A stretch of 64,000 bases of DNA from Dictyoglomus sp. NZ13-RE01. Its GTDB lineage: Bacteria > Dictyoglomota > Dictyoglomia > Dictyoglomales > Dictyoglomaceae. Under the pieces are notes generated by a model, which made no database searches, had not been told where the DNA came from, and saw only the letters and a list, made by a program, of their open reading frames with translations. Position 1 is the stretch's first letter. Every line of letters starts with the position of its first letter. Made by a program: the position numbers and the translations under genes. Positions 60,472 to 64,000 of this stretch are shown here, one piece after another. The stretch is from the NCBI GenBank assembly GCA_002878375.1, contig NIRF01000004.1, positions 1 to 64,000 on the forward strand, in the 5' to 3' direction.

Positions 60472-61547
60472 GATTTAATTTTACTATTGCAGGTTTTCTT
60501 CTACTTATCGGCAATCTTATCATCACCTTTATAGGTATAAATGTATCATCAACTCCTATAATTATCATGTCTTCTCTAATTTATTCTCTATATATTTTCA
60601 ACCTTATAGAGCTTTTTCTCTCTTTATCCCCAATAAAATTAGAAATTATTACACCTAACTTAATTGAGGAAAAAAAAGAAGAAAATCTGATTGTAAAAAT
60701 AGCAAATAAATCTTCGATTCCAAAAAGAAAATTCTACATAATATTAGAAAATTCAATAAGTGAAGGATCTCTTTTAGGAAAAGAGGAAAAAACCTTTTTA
60801 ATCCCTTATCATTTCAATAAAAGGGGAATAATTATATTTAAAGGAGTTTGGATAAAGTTTACAGGCACACTTGGTCTTCTTTATGTTAAAAAATATTTTA
60901 GATTTTATAAAGAAACCTTAGTTTATCCAACATTTTATAATATTCATAAAGACATAGCATTAGAAAGTGAAGAAGGAGGTACCCTTTCAAATACCTCTTC
61001 AACTTTTGGAGATGAATTTTATTCATTAAGAAAATACGTACCAGGAGATTCCTTTAGAATTATAGCCTGGAAGGCTTCAGCAAAAAAGGGAGAATTAGTA
61101 TCGAAACAATTTGAAAAGACAACAAAAAGAGAACCTACATTCTTATTAGATAACACCTCTTCTGAAATAGGTCAAATCCATTTAGAAGAGTTTGATGAGC
61201 TTTTAAGACTTCTACACTCCATTTCCATCTCCTATGTGACCCAAGGAATAAAATTAAAAATCGTTACCCTTCTCCCATATAATGTTTTTGTGCCAGAGGA
61301 TTGGAACCATTTAAAGATATTTTTAGGCAAAATAAAATTAGAAAAGTCGGAAATAAATTTTAAAGAAAAGGAAAATTATGATTTGATATTCACAATAAAT
61401 TATGAATACTGGTATAGTAGTGGTTTACAGAACAGAATAATTGGAGTAGAATTTCACAAGGAAAAATTTGAAGTACCTTATTTTGTATTTAGAAAAAATA
61501 GTAATCCTTATGACTTTCTAAATATCTGGAGCTCTAAAAATGGTTAA
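60462..61547 (+). CDS. DUF58 domain membrane protein
   Basis: A 361-residue protein. Two N-terminal membrane segments are followed by a beta domain and the DUF58 core GDEFYSLRKYVPGDSFRIIAWKASAKKGELVSKQFE. Start TTG 60462 overlaps the MoxR end by ten bases and is preceded by CTAAGG. It works in the MoxR-DUF58-transglutaminase module, whose function is not settled. Confidence 0.85.
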   Translation: MEIRFNFTIAGFLLLIGNLIITFIGINVSSTPIIIMSSLIYSLYIFNLIELFLSLSPIKLEIITPNLIEEKKEENLIVKIANKSSIPKRKFYIILENSISEGSLLGKEEKTFLIPYHFNKRGIIIFKGVWIKFTGTLGLLYVKKYFRFYKETLVYPTFYNIHKDIALESEEGGTLSNTSSTFGDEFYSLRKYVPGDSFRIIAWKASAKKGELVSKQFEKTTKREPTFLLDNTSSEIGQIHLEEFDELLRLLHSISISYVTQGIKLKIVTLLPYNVFVPEDWNHLKIFLGKIKLEKSEINFKEKENYDLIFTINYEYWYSSGLQNRIIGVEFHKEKFEVPYFVFRKNSNPYDFLNIWSSKNG

Positions 61548-63612
61548 TGTAAATAGAAGGATAAATATAAAAATTGAAGATTCATTAGTTTTGAGATTAA
61601 GTATATTATACATGACCATAGTATCTTTAATTTCCTCTTGGTACTTCTTAGAACTTTCCATAGATTATATTTCTTTTGTTATTTTTCTGACTACCATAGG
61701 TTTTCTTTTTAGTTATAAAAATAGGTATAAGAGCAATATTATTCTAAAGCTTTTAATGACATTCCTAATGTTATATTTCCTCAGAGAATTCTTTAGAAAT
61801 TTACTTTCCCAACCTTACGATCCCAGAATACCTTTGGCGGTTTTCTTAATAAACCTAAACACAATCCATAGTTTTGATCTTCCCACACGTATAGATCTTA
61901 GCTTTTCCTTTTTCATAAGTTTAATTCTCATGGTAATCTCTGGCATATTTGCAAGAGAGAGTACATTTATAGTGTTCTTATTTTTTTACATTATAGGTTT
62001 GACTCTTACTTTGGCTCTTCTAAACAATTACAGACCAAGTATTAAGTATTTAAGCTCCATAATCCTTTTAGCATCATTAATAAGTTTCTTAATATTTCCT
62101 ATGATACCAAAATCCCTTCCCTTTACTTTCAGACAAGATATAATGTCTCAAATTATCCAAAGAATATCAACTTATAGAGGCGAGATTAGAACTCCTGATA
62201 ACTACACAAACTTTTACTTATATAAATTACCAGAAGGAAGAAATATTCCTCCTCTCCCATACAATCCAGAAAACTATTTTGGATTTGCTCCTTTTGTAGA
62301 TTTGAGACAGAGAGGATTTCCCTCTTCAACCTTGATTTTTAGGGTCTTAACTCCATATCCTATATACCATAGGGGACTTGCCTTTGATACTTATAATGGT
62401 TTTGGATGGTATCAAAGTTTAGAGGAAAAAGTAGATGTTATAAATACTGTAAATCAACCCTTTGACCTTGATAAAACCCTAAATACCGAAGAGAATTTAA
62501 TAAGAGCTACATATTTTATTGAAAAAGATTTAAATAATTTAGTCTTCTTACCTTATAACTCAAAAAAGCTTTATTTTCCAGCCCCTTTTATATATAAGGA
62601 TATAGAAGATGACATAAGAAGCCCCTTTGATATACCAAAAAAACTAATCTATACCTCTTTATATATGGAAAAAACTTTTTCTGCAAAAGCTCTATTAAAT
62701 GCTAAAGTACCCAAAATTACTAAAAGTATGGAAAGATATCTAAATCTTCCCAATATACCAAAAAGGGTCAAAGATCTCACTCTAAATATAACAAAAAACT
62801 ATGAAACTCCATGGGAAAAACTCATGGCAATAGAAAAATATTTAAAAGAAAACTATCCCTATTCCTTAGACATACCTCCTCTCAAGGATGATTTAGATGC
62901 AGTAGATGATTTTCTTTTCGTAACAAAAAAAGGCTACTGTGAACAATTTGCTACTGCTTTTGCAGTTATGTCAAGAATTATTGGAATTCCATCAAGATTT
63001 GTGACAGGTTTCTCTCCAGGAAGACTTAATCCATGGACTGGTATGTATGAGATTAAAAACGACAATGCTCATGCCTGGGTAGAAGTCTACTTGGAACCTA
63101 TAGGTTGGATCCCTATAGATCCTACTCCAGAAAGCTTAAAGTTTATAGGAGAGAGAGGACTTAGTAATTTTAGCTTCTTTGGTTTAATTTTTGAATCCTT
63201 AGGAAATGTACTAAAAGGGTCCATCATATTTTTATATAAACTCTCTACTTTATATAAACTTGTTATATCTTTAACTATAATATTGCTTATAGTTTATTTG
63301 ATGATGAGAATTATTAATAGGTATAGAATGAACAAGGAAGATAGAATCTTTGAAAAGGTTATAAGAAAGTTGACAAAAGAAAAGCTTATTACCCCAGGAA
63401 ATTCTCTCTATAACTCTACAAGAAACCTCAATAAAGAAATAAGAGAATTCATAAGTGACTACTATGCTCTAAAGTTTGCTCCCCTAAATGATTTGGAAAG
63501 AAAAAGATTAAGAAATGAATTAATAAAAAAAGGTAAGATAATATTAAAAACTAAATTCTCTTCCCAGTACCCAACAAATGGTCAAGGATTAAATAAAAAT
63601 CATCAAAAGTAA
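61540..63612 (+). CDS. Membrane transglutaminase-like protein, TgpA type
   Basis: A 690-residue protein. The N-terminal half has about five to seven membrane segments. The middle has an extracytoplasmic region. The transglutaminase-like core carries KKGYCEQFATAFAVMSRIIGIPSRFVTGF with the catalytic Cys, DNAHAWVEVYLEPIGW with His, and IPIDPTPES with Asp, so the triad is complete. One membrane helix follows near the C-terminus and then a short cytoplasmic tail. ATG 61540 overlaps the DUF58 stop by eight bases; SD TGGAGC. The end overlaps the convergent small gene by 62 bases. Confidence 0.88.
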   Translation: MVNVNRRINIKIEDSLVLRLSILYMTIVSLISSWYFLELSIDYISFVIFLTTIGFLFSYKNRYKSNIILKLLMTFLMLYFLREFFRNLLSQPYDPRIPLAVFLINLNTIHSFDLPTRIDLSFSFFISLILMVISGIFARESTFIVFLFFYIIGLTLTLALLNNYRPSIKYLSSIILLASLISFLIFPMIPKSLPFTFRQDIMSQIIQRISTYRGEIRTPDNYTNFYLYKLPEGRNIPPLPYNPENYFGFAPFVDLRQRGFPSSTLIFRVLTPYPIYHRGLAFDTYNGFGWYQSLEEKVDVINTVNQPFDLDKTLNTEENLIRATYFIEKDLNNLVFLPYNSKKLYFPAPFIYKDIEDDIRSPFDIPKKLIYTSLYMEKTFSAKALLNAKVPKITKSMERYLNLPNIPKRVKDLTLNITKNYETPWEKLMAIEKYLKENYPYSLDIPPLKDDLDAVDDFLFVTKKGYCEQFATAFAVMSRIIGIPSRFVTGFSPGRLNPWTGMYEIKNDNAHAWVEVYLEPIGWIPIDPTPESLKFIGERGLSNFSFFGLIFESLGNVLKGSIIFLYKLSTLYKLVISLTIILLIVYLMMRIINRYRMNKEDRIFEKVIRKLTKEKLITPGNSLYNSTRNLNKEIREFISDYYALKFAPLNDLERKRLRNELIKKGKIILKTKFSSQYPTNGQGLNKNHQK

Positions 63613-63991
63613 TTTTTTCACTATTATAATCATAACTCTCAATTAACCTTATTACCATTTCTCTAAACCTTTCCCACTTTAAAACTAACTTTTCATAATC
63701 CTTAGGAGTTAATTTATCTCTAACTTTTTTCAAATGATATAAACAAAGCTCTGAATAATCTATATTGTTTTTATAAAACTCCTCTTCTATTTTTCTTTCA
63801 AATTCACAAACAAAGCAATTTTCCTCTCCACTGAAATTATCCCAGCTTATAAAAGATGTATCAATAACTTTACAAACCTCTTTAAAATGTTCCTTGCAAA
63901 GAGGAGGGAAAAAATCCTTAGAAAAGCTTTTATATAAATTTATTTTTTCTCTTTTTATTTTTTCGCAAAGAGGACAATTTGGTATCTCCAA
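63551..63991 (-). CDS. Small Cys-motif protein of unknown function (DUF6062-like)
   Basis: A 146-residue protein with two CxxC-type pairs (CPLCEKIKREK near the start and CFVCEFERK near residue 78) and single Cys/His groups (CKEHF, LCLYHLKK), consistent with zinc binding, in a helical Lys/Glu-rich background. TTG 63991 follows a TAA in the same frame, so the start is here or later; no SD is visible before the window edge. The 3' 62 bases overlap the end of the transglutaminase gene, which is unusually long for convergent genes here. Confidence 0.65.
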   Translation of the reverse strand: MEIPNCPLCEKIKREKINLYKSFSKDFFPPLCKEHFKEVCKVIDTSFISWDNFSGEENCFVCEFERKIEEEFYKNNIDYSELCLYHLKKVRDKLTPKDYEKLVLKWERFREMVIRLIESYDYNSEKITFDDFYLILDHLLGTGKRI

Positions 63992-64000
63992 TTAAAATTT

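Noticed and set aside
1-64000. CRISPR arrays, insertion sequences, prophage, tRNA or rRNA
   Set aside because: No spaced direct repeats, transposase or integrase motifs were seen, and the gaps are too short or lack the needed structure.

Overview
The window is AT-rich, gene-dense bacterial chromosome from a thermophile. It carries a full-length reverse gyrase, an archaeal-type KaiC ATPase with its usual HTH partner, two RbsABC-type sugar transporters, GH36, GH18 and GH106-like glycosidases, and an operon of HydB/HydC-type flavoprotein subunits. Together with strong Shine-Dalgarno (SD) sequences and very short intergenic gaps, this fits Dictyoglomus best. A member of Thermotogae is the main alternative. 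This is judged from gene content only. I saw no tRNA, rRNA, CRISPR array, insertion sequence or phage gene.

Layout. 1-11.5 kb: two ribose/xylose-type ABC transporter operons converge on a PATAN (DUF4388) protein. The second operon starts with xylulokinase and a PfkB sugar kinase. 11.6-18.9 kb: a ten-gene minus-strand operon encodes HydB, HydC, a [2Fe-2S] protein, two GHKL ATPases (one with CBS domains), three DRTGG proteins, a PHP protein and a sensory-type [FeFe]-hydrogenase-like protein, with no catalytic HydA. 19-22 kb: patatin, nitroreductase, HtpX and LemA. 22-29.2 kb: hsp20, then reverse gyrase, KaiC, HTH regulator, AhcY and GpsA in one direction. 29.3-38 kb: PhoU with an unknown partner, nucleotide enzymes, a ClpC with a ClpE-like zinc finger, a small membrane protein, a metallo-beta-lactamase-fold protein and FmdB. 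38-50 kb: LexA at the end of a six-gene operon (GH106-like, epimerase, PHP, TldD, TldE, LexA), then a second TldD/TldE pair and a class I amidotransferase. 50-55 kb: alpha-galactosidase, GH18 enzyme, GNAT, HAD and EamA. 55-58 kb: ParA/ParB behind a ferritin-like protein. 58.2-58.4 kb: a candidate small RNA. 58.4-64 kb: a nitronate monooxygenase-like enzyme, a MoxR/DUF58/transglutaminase operon and a small Cys-rich protein.

The most unusual observations are: the hydrogenase-type operon with sensor-like proteins but no HydA; duplicated SD leaders, able to fold into alternative structures, before both sugar-binding-protein genes; a permease gene whose conserved N-terminus has no ATG, GTG or TTG start; an orphan promoter-terminator unit that looks like a small RNA or attenuator; several apparently leaderless genes; and a ClpC/ClpE hybrid chaperone. 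All functions are read from sequence motifs and knowledge of the families. No database search was run.
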